Shown here piece by piece: positions 1 to 9,314 of a stretch of DNA of 64,000 nucleotides. The position numbers were made by a program, and so were the translations under genes. This DNA comes from Brachybacterium ginsengisoli (lineage in GTDB: Bacteria; Actinomycetota; Actinomycetes; Actinomycetales; Dermabacteraceae): contig NZ_CP023564.1 in assembly GCF_002407065.1 (NCBI RefSeq), positions 3,720,001-3,784,000 of the forward strand. The letters run 5' to 3'. The notes under the pieces are model-generated. The model saw only the letters and a list, made by a program, of their open reading frames with translations. It did no database searches and was not told where the DNA came from. Position 1 is the first letter of the stretch. Each line of letters opens with the position of its first letter.

Positions 1-407
1 TCGTCAGCCGTGGCGGCGTAGTCCCAGCTCAGGTAGTCCGCGGGCGGGCCGCCGAAGTGGGAGTGGCTGCGCACGGCGAGCACGCCCACGATGACGTGCC
101 CGAGCCGCCACGCGATCGTGGTGAACGGAGCGGGCGTCGGCTCGGGCCTCTCGAAGTCGATGGCCATCGCTCCGGAGCCGCCCTGGAGACGGTTCGGCGC
201 GAGCTCCTCGTCGGGGATCCGGGGGTGGACGGTCCAGGCCTTCCCGGCAGGGGTCGGATCGAAGAGGTACTCCTCGTCCGTGAGGCCCTCCAGCCGCGGG
301 CGCAGCTGCGCGCGGATGTCGAACTCGATCTGGTCGATGAGCACGGTGGGCAGGTCGCCGTCGGTGCCGAGCGTCTCCCCGGCAGGAGCGGTCGCGTCGG
401 TGGTCAA
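1..407 (-). CDS. DinB-family protein, C-terminus cut by window edge
   Basis: Only the first ~135 residues are in the window; the gene runs off its left edge. The protein has the helical composition of DinB/DUF664-type metal-binding enzymes, with a histidine-rich stretch (RLGHVIVGVLAVRSHSHFGG) where the family places a metal ligand. The start is a TTG at 405-407 preceded by a strong GAGGAGG; no in-frame ATG or GTG fits better, and the upstream frame is closed at 404-406 in the neighbouring frame. It lies 49 bp downstream of a second DinB gene on the same strand, so the two are probably co-transcribed. Family members use thiol cofactors (mycothiol in actinobacteria) or remain unassigned. The substrate cannot be told from sequence. 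Confidence 0.6.
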   Translation of the reverse strand, partial: MTTDATAPAGETLGTDGDLPTVLIDQIEFDIRAQLRPRLEGLTDEEYLFDPTPAGKAWTVHPRIPDEELAPNRLQGGSGAMAIDFERPEPTPAPFTTIAWRLGHVIVGVLAVRSHSHFGGPPADYLSWDYAATAD

Positions 408-456
408 GGGGTCCTCCTCAGGTCGTGGGATCGAGGTGTCGTCGAAGCCGAGGGGA

Positions 457-1032
457 TCACCAGCCGGCCGGCGGCCAGGTCTGCCCGGCGGCGAGGGCGT
501 TGAGCTCGTAGGCGGTCTTCCCGTCGAGGCTCTCGCGCACGATGTCCGCGTGACCGGCGTGGCGGGCGTGCTCCTCGATCTGGTGCGTGGCGTACCAGCG
601 CATGCTCCAGCTGGTGCGGCCCTCGAACCAGGGCGCCTCGGGCACGGGACCGAGGGTGTCGAGGTCGGCCGCGCGGATCGCTGCGGCCAGATCCTCCCCG
701 GCCCGGTGGAGCTCCTCGATGAGGGACTCCGCCGTGTCCTCGTCGCGCAGGGCCTCGGGCGCGAGCCCGCCCTCGCGCTGGGCCTGCTCGGGGGTGCGCT
801 CGGGGTCCAGGCCCGGACCGGGCGCCGCGGCGATGGTCAGCGCCGCACCGCCGGCGACGAACGCCACGTGGCGGGCCAGGGCCCCGAGGCTCAGCCCCGA
901 GGCGCTCGGGACCTGGGCGAGCTGCTCGCGGTCGAGACCGTGGAGGGTGGTCGCGACCTGCTCGATCTGCTGCTGGGCGAAGGTGGCGAGGGTGTCGGCC
1001 TCGCCGGTGGACTCGGCGGTCAGGAAGGGCAT
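457..1032 (-). CDS. DinB/DUF664 family protein (mycothiol-transferase-like)
   Basis: 191 aa starting at MPFLTAES. A longer open frame exists upstream, but the extra residues look like antisense of the divergent promoter region and lack family similarity. The C-terminal half carries the block HQIEEHARHAGHADIVRE, characteristic of actinobacterial DUF664/DinB mycothiol-dependent transferases, and an earlier histidine sits in the ARHVAFVAGG segment; three such histidines normally bind one divalent metal in a four-helix bundle. Role by family: cytosolic thiol-dependent detoxification or transfer reactions; the substrate is unknown. It is divergent from a WYL regulator with ~118 bp between starts, which suggests the regulator controls this pair of DinB genes. 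Confidence 0.75.
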   Translation of the reverse strand: MPFLTAESTGEADTLATFAQQQIEQVATTLHGLDREQLAQVPSASGLSLGALARHVAFVAGGAALTIAAAPGPGLDPERTPEQAQREGGLAPEALRDEDTAESLIEELHRAGEDLAAAIRAADLDTLGPVPEAPWFEGRTSWSMRWYATHQIEEHARHAGHADIVRESLDGKTAYELNALAAGQTWPPAGW

Positions 1033-1150
1033 CGGGGTCTCGTCTCTGTGTGCTGGCCGCGCAGTTCGCGCCGCCGTCCGGGGTGGTCGAGAACCACTCT
1101 GCCCACCGAAGCGGACAGCTTCTGTCCGCGAAGTGGAGGAGACTTCCTCC

Positions 1151-2119
1151 ATGAGCGATGTGACGACGAGAGCGCTGCGGCTCCTGGCCCTGCTGCAGTC
1201 GAGGTCGGTGTGGACCGGGCCCGACCTCGCGCTCGAGATGGGCGTGACCACGCGGACGGTGCGACGGGACGTGGACCGGCTGCGGGAGCTGGGCTACCCG
1301 GTGCTGACCTCGGCGGGGCACGGCGGCGGCTACCAGCTCGGCGCGGGCCGGGCGCTGCCGCCCCTGCTGCTGAGCTCGAGCGAGGCCGTCGCGGTCGCGG
1401 TGGGGCTGCGCCTCGCCGCCGCCAGCGCGGTGGACGGCCTGGACGAGGAGGCGCTGCGGGCGCTCGCGGCGCTGGACCGGATCCTGCCGGCGCCCGTGCG
1501 CGCGGAGGTCGGCGCGATCACCGAGGCGATGGGCGTGATCTCCCGGCCCGCCGCCGGCATCCGCTCCGAGGTGCTGATGACGCTGGCCACCGCGGTGCGC
1601 GACGGCGTGCGGGTGCGGGTCGACTACGAACGGGCCGACGGCGAGCGCGCCGAGCGCCGCCTGGAGCCCCACCGGGTGCTGTCGATGGAGGGCCGCTGGT
1701 ACCTCTTCGCCTGGGACCTGGACCGCGAGGACTGGCGCACCTTCCGCCTGGACCGCATGCTCGCCGTGCACGCCTCGACCTTCGCATTCACGCCGCGCCC
1801 CACCCCGGACATCGAGGCGGCGGTGCGGGAGTCGATCACCGTGGGCGCCTATCCGCACTCGGTGACGGTGCGGATCCTGGCCCCTCTCGAGGAGATCGCC
1901 CCGCAGGTCCCGGCGCGCGCGGGCACGGTCACGGCCGACGGGCCGGATGCCTGCGTGCTGCGCGCCGGGGCCGGCGAGCTGCACTGGGTGGTGATGCACC
2001 TGGCCCGCATGGGGGCGCCGATCGAGGTGATCGACCCGCCGGAGCTGCTGGAGATGATCCAGGGGGTCGGCGAGTGGGCGCTCAGAGCGCGAGCAGGCCG
2101 ATCGCCGAGGCCACGGTGA
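1151..2119 (+). CDS. YafY/WYL-domain transcriptional regulator
   Basis: 322 aa. The N-terminus is a DeoR/YafY-type winged helix (residues ~5-60, with GVTTRTVRRDVDRLRELGYP as recognition helix and wing, followed by GHGGGYQLG). The WYL ligand-sensing domain is near residues 150-210, including GRWYLFAWD at 181-189; WYL domains are thought to bind nucleotides or other small ligands. The ATG at 1151 has GGAGGA just upstream; longer in-frame extensions are antisense to the DinB gene. It is transcribed divergently from two DinB genes and its 3' end overlaps the convergent TSUP gene by 38 bp. It probably acts locally on the DinB promoter, but no clear operator was found. Confidence 0.88.
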   Translation: MSDVTTRALRLLALLQSRSVWTGPDLALEMGVTTRTVRRDVDRLRELGYPVLTSAGHGGGYQLGAGRALPPLLLSSSEAVAVAVGLRLAAASAVDGLDEEALRALAALDRILPAPVRAEVGAITEAMGVISRPAAGIRSEVLMTLATAVRDGVRVRVDYERADGERAERRLEPHRVLSMEGRWYLFAWDLDREDWRTFRLDRMLAVHASTFAFTPRPTPDIEAAVRESITVGAYPHSVTVRILAPLEEIAPQVPARAGTVTADGPDACVLRAGAGELHWVVMHLARMGAPIEVIDPPELLEMIQGVGEWALRARAGRSPRPR

Positions 2120-2897
2120 GCACCAGCACCAGGTTCTCGAACACCTTCTGCGGGATGCGCCGGGCCACCTTCGCCCCGACGTAGGCGCCGATCAGCACCA
2201 GCGGGACCAGCATCGCGTCCATCACCAGCACGCTGGGCGTGATCAGACCCAGCCCGGCGGAGAAGGGGAGCTTGAAGATGTTGACGATCGCGAAGTACCA
2301 GGCGGAGGTGCCCAGGAAGGTCAGCACCGGCAGCCGCATCGCGTAGAAGTACATCGACATCACCGGCCCCGCGGCGTTCGCGACCATGGTGGTGAAGCCG
2401 CCGAGCAGGCCGTAGCCGATGCCCTGGACCGTGGCCGCCCGGCCGGGCTGGGAGCCCTGCGCGACCTCGGGGGCCGGGGCGTCGGCCGGGCGAGCGGCGG
2501 CGAGCCGCTGGGCGCGATGGCGGCGCCAGACGGTCACCGCCACCAGGACCAGCAGGATCACGCCGATGGTGGCCCGCACGGCGTCGCCGTCGGCGTAGGC
2601 GAAGTAGAAGACCCCGATCACCACGCCCACCATGGCGCTGGGCAGCAGGCGCAGCAGGGTGCGCACATCGGGCTCGCGGCGATACACCCACAGCGCGGTC
2701 ATGTCTCCGACGATCAGCAGGATCAGCAGCGCGGCGGTGGACTCCTTGGCGGGCATGGCCAGGGCGAAGAGCCCCACGGCGAGCGTGCCGGCGCCGGGCA
2801 GGGCGGTCTTGGCGGTGCCCACGATCAGGGCGCCGAGGGCGATCAGGATCCAGGGACCGGCGCCGAGCGAGGGGATCAGCGCGAGGAGGTCGGACAT
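2082..2897 (-). CDS. TSUP/TauE-SafE family membrane transporter
   Basis: 271 aa, about eight hydrophobic segments. The repeated TSUP architecture is visible: an N-terminal GTAKTALPGAGTLAVG motif and a second-half counterpart GGFTTMVANAAGPVMSMY. This family exports or imports small organosulfur, sulfite or related anions. The start is ATG at 2895-2897; upstream in-frame residues are antisense-like and no good Shine-Dalgarno is seen, so the exact start is moderate. It follows dhaL on the same strand after ~75 bp and could be a trailing operon member. The stop lies inside the convergent WYL gene. The substrate cannot be inferred from context. Confidence 0.85.
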   Translation of the reverse strand: MSDLLALIPSLGAGPWILIALGALIVGTAKTALPGAGTLAVGLFALAMPAKESTAALLILLIVGDMTALWVYRREPDVRTLLRLLPSAMVGVVIGVFYFAYADGDAVRATIGVILLVLVAVTVWRRHRAQRLAAARPADAPAPEVAQGSQPGRAATVQGIGYGLLGGFTTMVANAAGPVMSMYFYAMRLPVLTFLGTSAWYFAIVNIFKLPFSAGLGLITPSVLVMDAMLVPLVLIGAYVGAKVARRIPQKVFENLVLVLTVASAIGLLAL

Positions 2898-2973
2898 GGA
2901 GCGAAAACCTACCAGCGTCCGGATCCGGGCGTCCCCGAGGTCCACCCCGCGCGGCCGGGGTCCTACCCGAGTC

Positions 2974-3648
2974 TCAGGAGATCCAGCCGGTCTCCACCTC
3001 GCCGCCGTCGACGGCGGCCCGCGCAGCACCGATGACCAGGGCCATCGCTGCGGCTCCGGGGTCGATGACGCCCTTGGACACCTCGCCCACGTAGCTGGCG
3101 CGACCACGCCGGGCGGTGCTGTCCGCGGTGGCGCGGGCGGCCTCGACGGCGGCCCGTTCCGCGTCCGCGAGGGCGGCGGCGGGCTCGGCCCCTGCCTCGA
3201 TCGCCTCGCGGAGGGCCGCGATGGCCGGGGCGAGGGAGTCGATCATCGTCTTGTCCCCCACCTCCGCCTCGCCGTACTTCTGCACGACGGCCTGCCCGGC
3301 GGCGAGGGCGTCGGCGAGCTGGGCGAGGGTGGGGACGGCGCCCTCCTCCCCCGCCTTGGCGAGGTCGCGGAAGAACATGCCGAACAGCGGCCCGCTGGTG
3401 CCGCCCACGCCGAGCCACGCCATGGACATCGCGCTCACCCACTGGCGGTAGGTGGTGGGGGCGTCCGCCTCGAGGTTGCCGGTGGCGAGCTTCATGGCGG
3501 TGCGGACATTGGTGCCGAAGTCGCCGTCGCCGGCGCGGCGGTCGAGATCCCCGAGGGCGTCGGCCGCGCCGGAGAGGGTCGCGTGGAGGCCGGTGATGAA
3601 GTCGCTGCCGAGGCCCTCGGGCAGAGGCTGGGTGGAGGTGTCGGTCAT
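2974..3648 (-). CDS. dhaL: dihydroxyacetone kinase subunit DhaL
   Basis: 224 aa. This is the nucleotide-binding subunit of dihydroxyacetone kinase: it holds ADP/ATP with two Mg2+ ions and phosphorylates dihydroxyacetone bound by DhaK. The Mg-binding motif is visible near the N-terminus (D36, D41, D43 in LDRRAGDGDFGTN), followed by the GVGGTSGPLFGMFF segment typical of DhaL. Its length fits the free-standing subunit. It starts 10 bp after the dhaK stop, so the two form an operon. No dhaM-like phosphotransferase subunit is present next to it; the third subunit may be elsewhere, or the pair may be ATP-dependent. Confidence 0.92.
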   Translation of the reverse strand: MTDTSTQPLPEGLGSDFITGLHATLSGAADALGDLDRRAGDGDFGTNVRTAMKLATGNLEADAPTTYRQWVSAMSMAWLGVGGTSGPLFGMFFRDLAKAGEEGAVPTLAQLADALAAGQAVVQKYGEAEVGDKTMIDSLAPAIAALREAIEAGAEPAAALADAERAAVEAARATADSTARRGRASYVGEVSKGVIDPGAAAMALVIGAARAAVDGGEVETGWIS

Positions 3649-3658
3649 GTCGGGCTCC

Positions 3659-4657
3659 TTACCAGGTCAGGGCGGGGGTGCGGACGGGGGCGTCCCACAG
3701 CGAGCGGGCCTCGTCGTCCAGCGGCATCAGCGTGATCGAGACGCCGTGCATGTCGAGGCTGGTGACGTAGGAGCCGACGAGGGATCGCTCGATCGCGATG
3801 CCGCGGTCCGCGAGGCGATGGTGCAGGGCCCGGGCCACGAGGTTCAGCTCCAGCGGGTAGGTGCCGCCGAGCCCGTTCACGATCGCGAGCACCTCCTCGC
3901 CGCGCTGCAGCGAGAGCTCCTCCCGCAGCGGGTCCAGCAGCAGGTCGGTCAGGCCGTCGGCCGAGGTGAAGGGGACGCGGCCGCGGCCGCGCTCCCCGTG
4001 GATGCCCACGCCCAGCTCGATCTCGTCGTCGGCGAGCGTGAACTGGGGCTCGGAGTCCCCGGGATGGGTGCCGGCGGAGAGCGCGAGGCTCATGGTGCGG
4101 GCGCGGGAGGCGGCCCGACGACCGATGGCGGCGACCTCGGAGAGGCTCGCCCCGGCCTCGGCGGCGGCGCCGCAGAGCTTCTCGACGATGACGGTCGCGG
4201 CCGTGCCGCGGCGGCCCGGCCCGGTGCCGTCCTCGGTGTCGGTGGCGAGGTCGTCGTCCACGAGCACGATCTCGGTGTCGATGGCGTCGTCGCCGCTGAT
4301 CTCCCCGGCGATGCGGAAGTTCAGCACATCGCCGGTGTAGTTCTTGACGATCTGGACCACACCGCGGCCCGCGTCGGCCGCTTTGGTGGCCTCGAGGACC
4401 TGCAGGGCGGTGGGGCTGGCGAAGACGGCGCCGGCGACCGCGACGTCGAGCATGCCGGTGCCCACGAAGCCGGCGTGCAGCGGCTCGTGCCCGGACCCTC
4501 CGCCGGAGACCAGGCCCACCTTGTCCTGCGCGCGCGTGCGGCGGGTGACGTAGCGGTGCTCCTGATTCAGCTCGAGCAGCAGCGGGTGGCTGAGCACGAG
4601 GCCCTCGAGGGCCTCGGGGACCAGGTCCTCGGGATCGTTGACGATGCTGCGACGCAT
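3659..4657 (-). CDS. dhaK: dihydroxyacetone kinase subunit DhaK
   Basis: 332 aa. It binds dihydroxyacetone covalently as a hemiaminal through a histidine so that DhaL can phosphorylate it, feeding glycerol carbon into triose phosphates. Family marks: GGGSGHEP at 52-59 and the active-site block GVGIHGE at 216-222 with H220 as the covalent histidine. The ATG at 4655-4657 was chosen because MRRSIVNDPEDLV matches the family N-terminus and GGAG lies just upstream; the frame stays open further out but reads into the divergent gene's promoter. It is the first gene of a dhaK-dhaL operon, possibly with the downstream TSUP transporter. Confidence 0.93.
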   Translation of the reverse strand: MRRSIVNDPEDLVPEALEGLVLSHPLLLELNQEHRYVTRRTRAQDKVGLVSGGGSGHEPLHAGFVGTGMLDVAVAGAVFASPTALQVLEATKAADAGRGVVQIVKNYTGDVLNFRIAGEISGDDAIDTEIVLVDDDLATDTEDGTGPGRRGTAATVIVEKLCGAAAEAGASLSEVAAIGRRAASRARTMSLALSAGTHPGDSEPQFTLADDEIELGVGIHGERGRGRVPFTSADGLTDLLLDPLREELSLQRGEEVLAIVNGLGGTYPLELNLVARALHHRLADRGIAIERSLVGSYVTSLDMHGVSITLMPLDDEARSLWDAPVRTPALTW

Positions 4658-4787
4658 GGAGGCTCCTTCCGGGAGCGGCCGGGATCCCGAGCCTAGCCTC
4701 GCGGCGCGCGGCGGGACAGCGGAACCGGCCGAGCGGACCGGCAGGGTGCGGCGGAGATCCGCGAATCCCGGTCGGAGGCGACAGACG

Positions 4788-5402
4788 ATGCCTAGGATCA
4801 TGCCCATGTCCCAGGTCATCCCCGTCCCGCGCCGGTGGGCGCTGCTGGTCGCCCTCGCCGCGGCCCTCGTGCTCACGCTCGTGGGCGCCCCGGTGGCTCA
4901 CGCCTGCAGCTGCGACCCGCGCACCTTCGAGGAGGCGGTCGAGGGCACCGACCTGATCGCGGACATCACCATCCAGCACCGGATCGACGGCACCGACGGC
5001 GGGACCACCTACTACGCCGCCGTGGACACGGTGTGGCAGGGCGAGACCTCCCGCACGATCGAGTTCTCCACCGAGGAGGCGATCGCCTCCTGCGGGCTCG
5101 GGGAGCTCGAGGACGGCACCAGCCTGCTGGTGTGGGCGAGCGGGGCCGACGGCCAGTACTCGAGCTCCTGGTGCGCGCTCCCGGTGGATGCCGGCCCGGA
5201 CGTCCGTGCACGCCTCACCCAGGAGCTCGGCTCCCCCGCGGACCTCTCCGACCAGCCCATCCCTCGGTCGGAGCACCCTGCACCGTTCTCCACGCGCAAG
5301 GCTGCACTCCCCCTCGCGATCCTGGCGGGAGCCGGAGTGCTCGTGGCAGGAGCCGGCGGGATCGCGGTGGGGGCGGTGCTCCTCCTGCGCCGCCGCCGCT
5401 GA
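4788..5402 (+). CDS. secreted, C-terminally membrane-anchored protein with CSC motif
   Basis: 204 aa. Sec signal peptide at residues ~15-40 ending VAHACSC; a mature domain of ~130 aa with several cysteines (CSCDPRTFEEA, ASCGL, SSWCAL); then a single C-terminal transmembrane helix followed by RRRR, i.e. an outward-facing domain anchored in the membrane. The CSC start of the mature domain resembles the netrin/TIMP-like fold found in actinobacterial surface proteins, where the first cysteine pair makes disulfides; this is resemblance, not proof. GGAGG at 4774-4778 favours ATG 4788, with in-frame ATGs at 4800 and 4806 as alternatives. Divergent from dhaK with ~130 bp between. Function unknown. 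Confidence 0.8.
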   Translation: MPRIMPMSQVIPVPRRWALLVALAAALVLTLVGAPVAHACSCDPRTFEEAVEGTDLIADITIQHRIDGTDGGTTYYAAVDTVWQGETSRTIEFSTEEAIASCGLGELEDGTSLLVWASGADGQYSSSWCALPVDAGPDVRARLTQELGSPADLSDQPIPRSEHPAPFSTRKAALPLAILAGAGVLVAGAGGIAVGAVLLLRRRR

Positions 5403-5410
5403 GCCTCGCC

Positions 5411-5436
5411 CCGTCCGTCCGTCCGTCCGTCCGTCC
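5411..5436. repeat. CCGT tetranucleotide tandem repeat
   Basis: Six copies of CCGT plus CC, lying in the 78-bp gap between the anchored secreted protein and the histidine phosphatase. It could vary in length by slippage, but it lies outside both reading frames. Confidence 0.9.
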
Positions 5437-5480
5437 ACAGGACTCTCCCCCGGGACGACTCGCCCCGTACAGTGCTGGAC

Positions 5481-6155
5481 ATGCGTCTTCTCCTCATCCG
5501 CCATGGTCAGACCCCCAGCAACGTCGACGGCATCCTCGATGCCGGCTATCCCGGCCCGGGGCTGACCGCCCTGGGGAGGGCCCAGGCCGAGGCGGTCCCC
5601 GAGGCGCTGCGCGACGAGGACATCGCCGCGATCCACGTCTCCCGCCTGGTGCGCACCCACGAGACCGCCGCACCGCTCGCGGCGGCGCGGGGCCTCAGCC
5701 CCTTCCTCACCGAAGGGCTGGAGGAGATCAGCGCCGGCCAGTACGAGCAGCGCCGCGACCGCGAGGCCGTCGAGGCGTATCAGCAGAACCACGCCCGGTG
5801 GAGCGCGGGCGAGTTCACCGAGGGCGTCCCCGGCGGGGAGACCGGGGACCAGTTCTGGGCGCGCTACACCGGCGCGCTGCGGCACATCGCCGCACTCCAC
5901 GCGGCGGATGCGACCGTCGCGGTGGTCAGCCACGGCGCCGCCATCCGCGTGTTCGCCGCCGTGGTGGCCGGGCTCGAGGCGGCCTGCCTCGACGAGCGCC
6001 CGCTGTTCAACACCGGCATGGTCACCCTCACCGGCCACCCCGACGAGGGCTGGGTGCTCGAGGAGTGGCTGAGCACCCCGCTGGGCGGCGAGCACCTGCT
6101 GCAGGGAACCGCGCACGACGTCACCGCGGACCAGGAGGCCGAGGCGGCGGTCTGA
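5481..6155 (+). CDS. histidine phosphatase (phosphoglycerate-mutase-like) family protein
   Basis: 224 aa. Branch-1 histidine phosphatase: the phospho-acceptor motif RHGQT lies at residues 7-11, the second catalytic histidine in VVSHGAAIR, and the acid/phosphate-pocket arginine in VSRLVRTHETA. Members hydrolyse small phosphorylated metabolites or cofactors; the substrate is not predictable. The ATG at 5481 gives the conserved MRLLLIRHGQT start; a GTG nine bases upstream is the alternative. No Shine-Dalgarno is seen, while a TACAGT box lies 7-12 nt upstream, so a leaderless transcript is plausible. Converges with the sulfatase gene, with a terminator between. Confidence 0.9.
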   Translation: MRLLLIRHGQTPSNVDGILDAGYPGPGLTALGRAQAEAVPEALRDEDIAAIHVSRLVRTHETAAPLAAARGLSPFLTEGLEEISAGQYEQRRDREAVEAYQQNHARWSAGEFTEGVPGGETGDQFWARYTGALRHIAALHAADATVAVVSHGAAIRVFAAVVAGLEAACLDERPLFNTGMVTLTGHPDEGWVLEEWLSTPLGGEHLLQGTAHDVTADQEAEAAV

Positions 6156-6181
6156 GCCACCCCTCCCCACGCACGACGGAG

Positions 6182-6208
6182 CCCGACACCCCCTGACGGG
6201 GTGTCGGG
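6182..6208. terminator. bidirectional terminator hairpin
   Basis: Perfect 11-bp inverted repeat (CCCGACACCCC / GGGGTGTCGGG) around a 5-nt loop, in the gap between the convergent histidine phosphatase and sulfatase genes. Confidence 0.85.
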
Positions 6209-6229
6209 TTCGGTCGTTGCCTGCGACCC

Positions 6230-7681
<1,452 letters not shown>

Positions 7682-7743
7682 CGGGGGTGCTCTCCTCGAG
7701 GGCGGGGCGGAGTCGGGTCAGGGGCCGAGGCACGCCCGGTGCA

Positions 7744-7863
7744 GGGTCGGGCCGGGCGAGGGTCGGGCCGGGCGAGGGTCGGCCAGGCAGGCGTCGGGCC
7801 AGGCAGGCGTCGGGCCAGGCGGGCGTCGGGCCAGGCGGGCGTCGGGCCAGGCGGGCGTCGGGC
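7744..7863. repeat. 16-bp tandem repeat array
   Basis: Five uninterrupted units of CAGGCRGGCGTCGGGC fill 7784-7863. Two related 16-bp units, GGGTCGGGCCGGGCGA, lie upstream at 7746-7777. Together they occupy the gap between the sulfatase start and the aldo-keto reductase stop. There are no unique spacers, so this is not CRISPR. It could be a slippage-prone minisatellite or a protein-binding array. Confidence 0.85.
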
Positions 7864-7899
7864 CAGGCATGGGGGCGAGTCGGGGCAGGTCCGATGGAA

Positions 7900-7949
7900 C
7901 GCCATTGTGCGCCCCACTTCCAGCCGTGGAAGCCAGGCGCACAATGGCG
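7900..7949. repeat. nested 50-bp palindrome in intergenic repeat region
   Basis: A perfect 14-bp outer inverted repeat (CGCCATTGTGCGCC at 7900-7913, GGCGCACAATGGCG at 7936-7949) encloses a perfect 6-bp inner one (CTTCCA / TGGAAG at 7917-7932, 4-nt loop). There is no T-run on either strand, so an intrinsic terminator is not obvious. It may be a dispersed hairpin element or a large operator. The rest of this ~400-bp gene-free stretch (7682-8078) holds the 16-bp array and short CCGGGGCCG direct repeats, and no gene. Confidence 0.75.
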
Positions 7950-8078
7950 GGTCGGGGCCGGACCGGGGCCGAACCGGGGCCGGGTCCCGACCGACTGAAC
8001 CGAACGCCGACCGACGGAACGGGGCGTCGACCCAGGCCCGTACCCCGGCCCCGGCCGACGCCCCTCTCCCCCGACGGG

Positions 8079-9104
8079 TCACCAGCGCGGGTGGATGTCC
8101 TCGCGCAGCAGCTCGTCGTAGGTCTCGTGCACGGCGGTGTCGAAGCGGGCGATGACCTCGGCCTGCTCGTCGGTGGGCGCGCTGCCGGCGGCGGCGTTGC
8201 GGCGGGCCTGGTCCCCGCTGCTCGCGCCGGGGATCGCGGCGGTGACGCCGCTGCGGGAGACGATCCAGCGCAGGCTGGCCTCGGGCAGGGGCATCGCGCC
8301 GTCGAGCGAGCGCTCCAGGCGGGCGACCGCCTCGAGGCCGGTGGCGTAGTCGACGCCGGAGAAGGTCTCGCCCTGGTCGAAGGCCTCGCCGCCGCGGTTG
8401 AAGTGGCGGTGGTCGTCCTCGGCGAAGCGGCTGTCCGCGGAGAACTTGCCGGTCAGCAGCCCGGAGGCGAGCGGCACGCGGGCGATGATCGCCACGCCCC
8501 GGCTCTCGGCGAGGGGCACCACCTCGTCCAGGGGCTTGAGGCGGAAGGGGTTGAGGATGATCTGGATCGAGGCGAGGTGCTCGCGCTCGAGGCTGATCAG
8601 CGCCTCCTCGCAGGTCTCGACGCTCACGCCCCAGGCGGCGATCCTCTTCTCCTCGGCGAGGGTGTCGAGCACGTCGAACACCCGGTCGTCGCGGTAGACG
8701 GCCGGCGGCGGGCAGTGCAGCTGGACGAGGTCCAGGGTGTCCATGGCGAGGTTCTTCCGCGAGCGCTCCACCCAGGCCCGCAGGTTCTCCTCGGTGAAGG
8801 TCTCCGGAGCGAAGGGGTCCGCGCGACGGGAGGCCTTGGTGGCGAGGAACGGCAGGTCCTGGGGTGCGGCGCCGCCGTCCGCGAGGCGGCTGCGCATCGC
8901 GCCGACCAGCCGTTCGCTGCGGCCGTCGCCGTAGACGTCGGCCGTGTCGAAGAAGCTCACGCCGGACTCGCGGGCCGTCTCGAGGACCTCCTGGGCGGAG
9001 GCATCGGTGACCTCTCCCCAATCGGCCCCGATCTGCCAGCATCCCTGCCCGATCACGGACAGCGGGCGGCCCAGCCGGGACGGCGTGCGGTGCTGCATGG
9101 ACAT
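8079..9104 (-). CDS. aldo/keto reductase
   Basis: 341 aa. NADPH-dependent TIM-barrel oxidoreductase. The catalytic tetrad is visible: FFDTADVYGDGRSE holds the Asp and Tyr, ATKAS the Lys and LVQLHCPP the His; GCWQIGADWG opens the barrel. It resembles the YghZ/L-fucose-dehydrogenase-like AKR branch and could oxidise or reduce a sugar. Its position between a sulfatase and an alpha-L-fucosidase makes L-fucose or a related sugar a sensible guess. Start choice: ATG at 9104 with GCGAGG six bases upstream; in-frame ATGs at 9122, 9107 and 9098 are alternatives. Divergent from the fucosidase gene. Confidence 0.88.
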   Translation of the reverse strand: MSMQHRTPSRLGRPLSVIGQGCWQIGADWGEVTDASAQEVLETARESGVSFFDTADVYGDGRSERLVGAMRSRLADGGAAPQDLPFLATKASRRADPFAPETFTEENLRAWVERSRKNLAMDTLDLVQLHCPPPAVYRDDRVFDVLDTLAEEKRIAAWGVSVETCEEALISLEREHLASIQIILNPFRLKPLDEVVPLAESRGVAIIARVPLASGLLTGKFSADSRFAEDDHRHFNRGGEAFDQGETFSGVDYATGLEAVARLERSLDGAMPLPEASLRWIVSRSGVTAAIPGASSGDQARRNAAAGSAPTDEQAEVIARFDTAVHETYDELLREDIHPRW

Positions 9105-9294
9105 CATCGACCTCGCATTCATCGGATGCCGCCGGGTGCGGCTCCGTCGGACAGTCTCCCAGGTTCTGCACCACTCCGGGGGTCCCGGTTCGCGCCATGG
9201 CCTTCGGGCCGTCCCTCGAATCTCCGTCGCGTCGGGAGCCTTCGTCCTGCGCGAACCAGGAATGCACCGCGGAACCACTTCCCAGAGGTCCGAT

Positions 9295-9306
9295 CTTTCT
9301 GGAAAG
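9295..9306. promoter_or_regulatory. candidate operator upstream of GH29 gene
   Basis: CTTTC-TG-GAAAG inverted repeat directly before the fucosidase start; its right half overlaps the ribosome-binding GGAAAG. A looser partner (CACTTCCCAGA at 9276-9286) extends the dyad. It may be a repressor site in the divergent AKR/fucosidase region. No regulator gene is adjacent. Confidence 0.35.
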
Positions 9307-9314
9307 CTGTGCGC

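Noticed and set aside
91..2184. A 697-codon open frame on the plus strand at the left end
   Set aside because: It is an antisense/alternate-frame reading of the DinB and WYL genes caused by high GC; composition is Arg/Gly/Pro-rich and lacks any family match.
5411..5436. CCGT repeat as phase-variation switch of a coding sequence
   Set aside because: It lies outside both flanking reading frames and away from an obvious -10/-35 pair.
7784..7863. Regular 16-bp repeats suggested a CRISPR array
   Set aside because: Units are contiguous with no unique spacers, and no cas genes are present.
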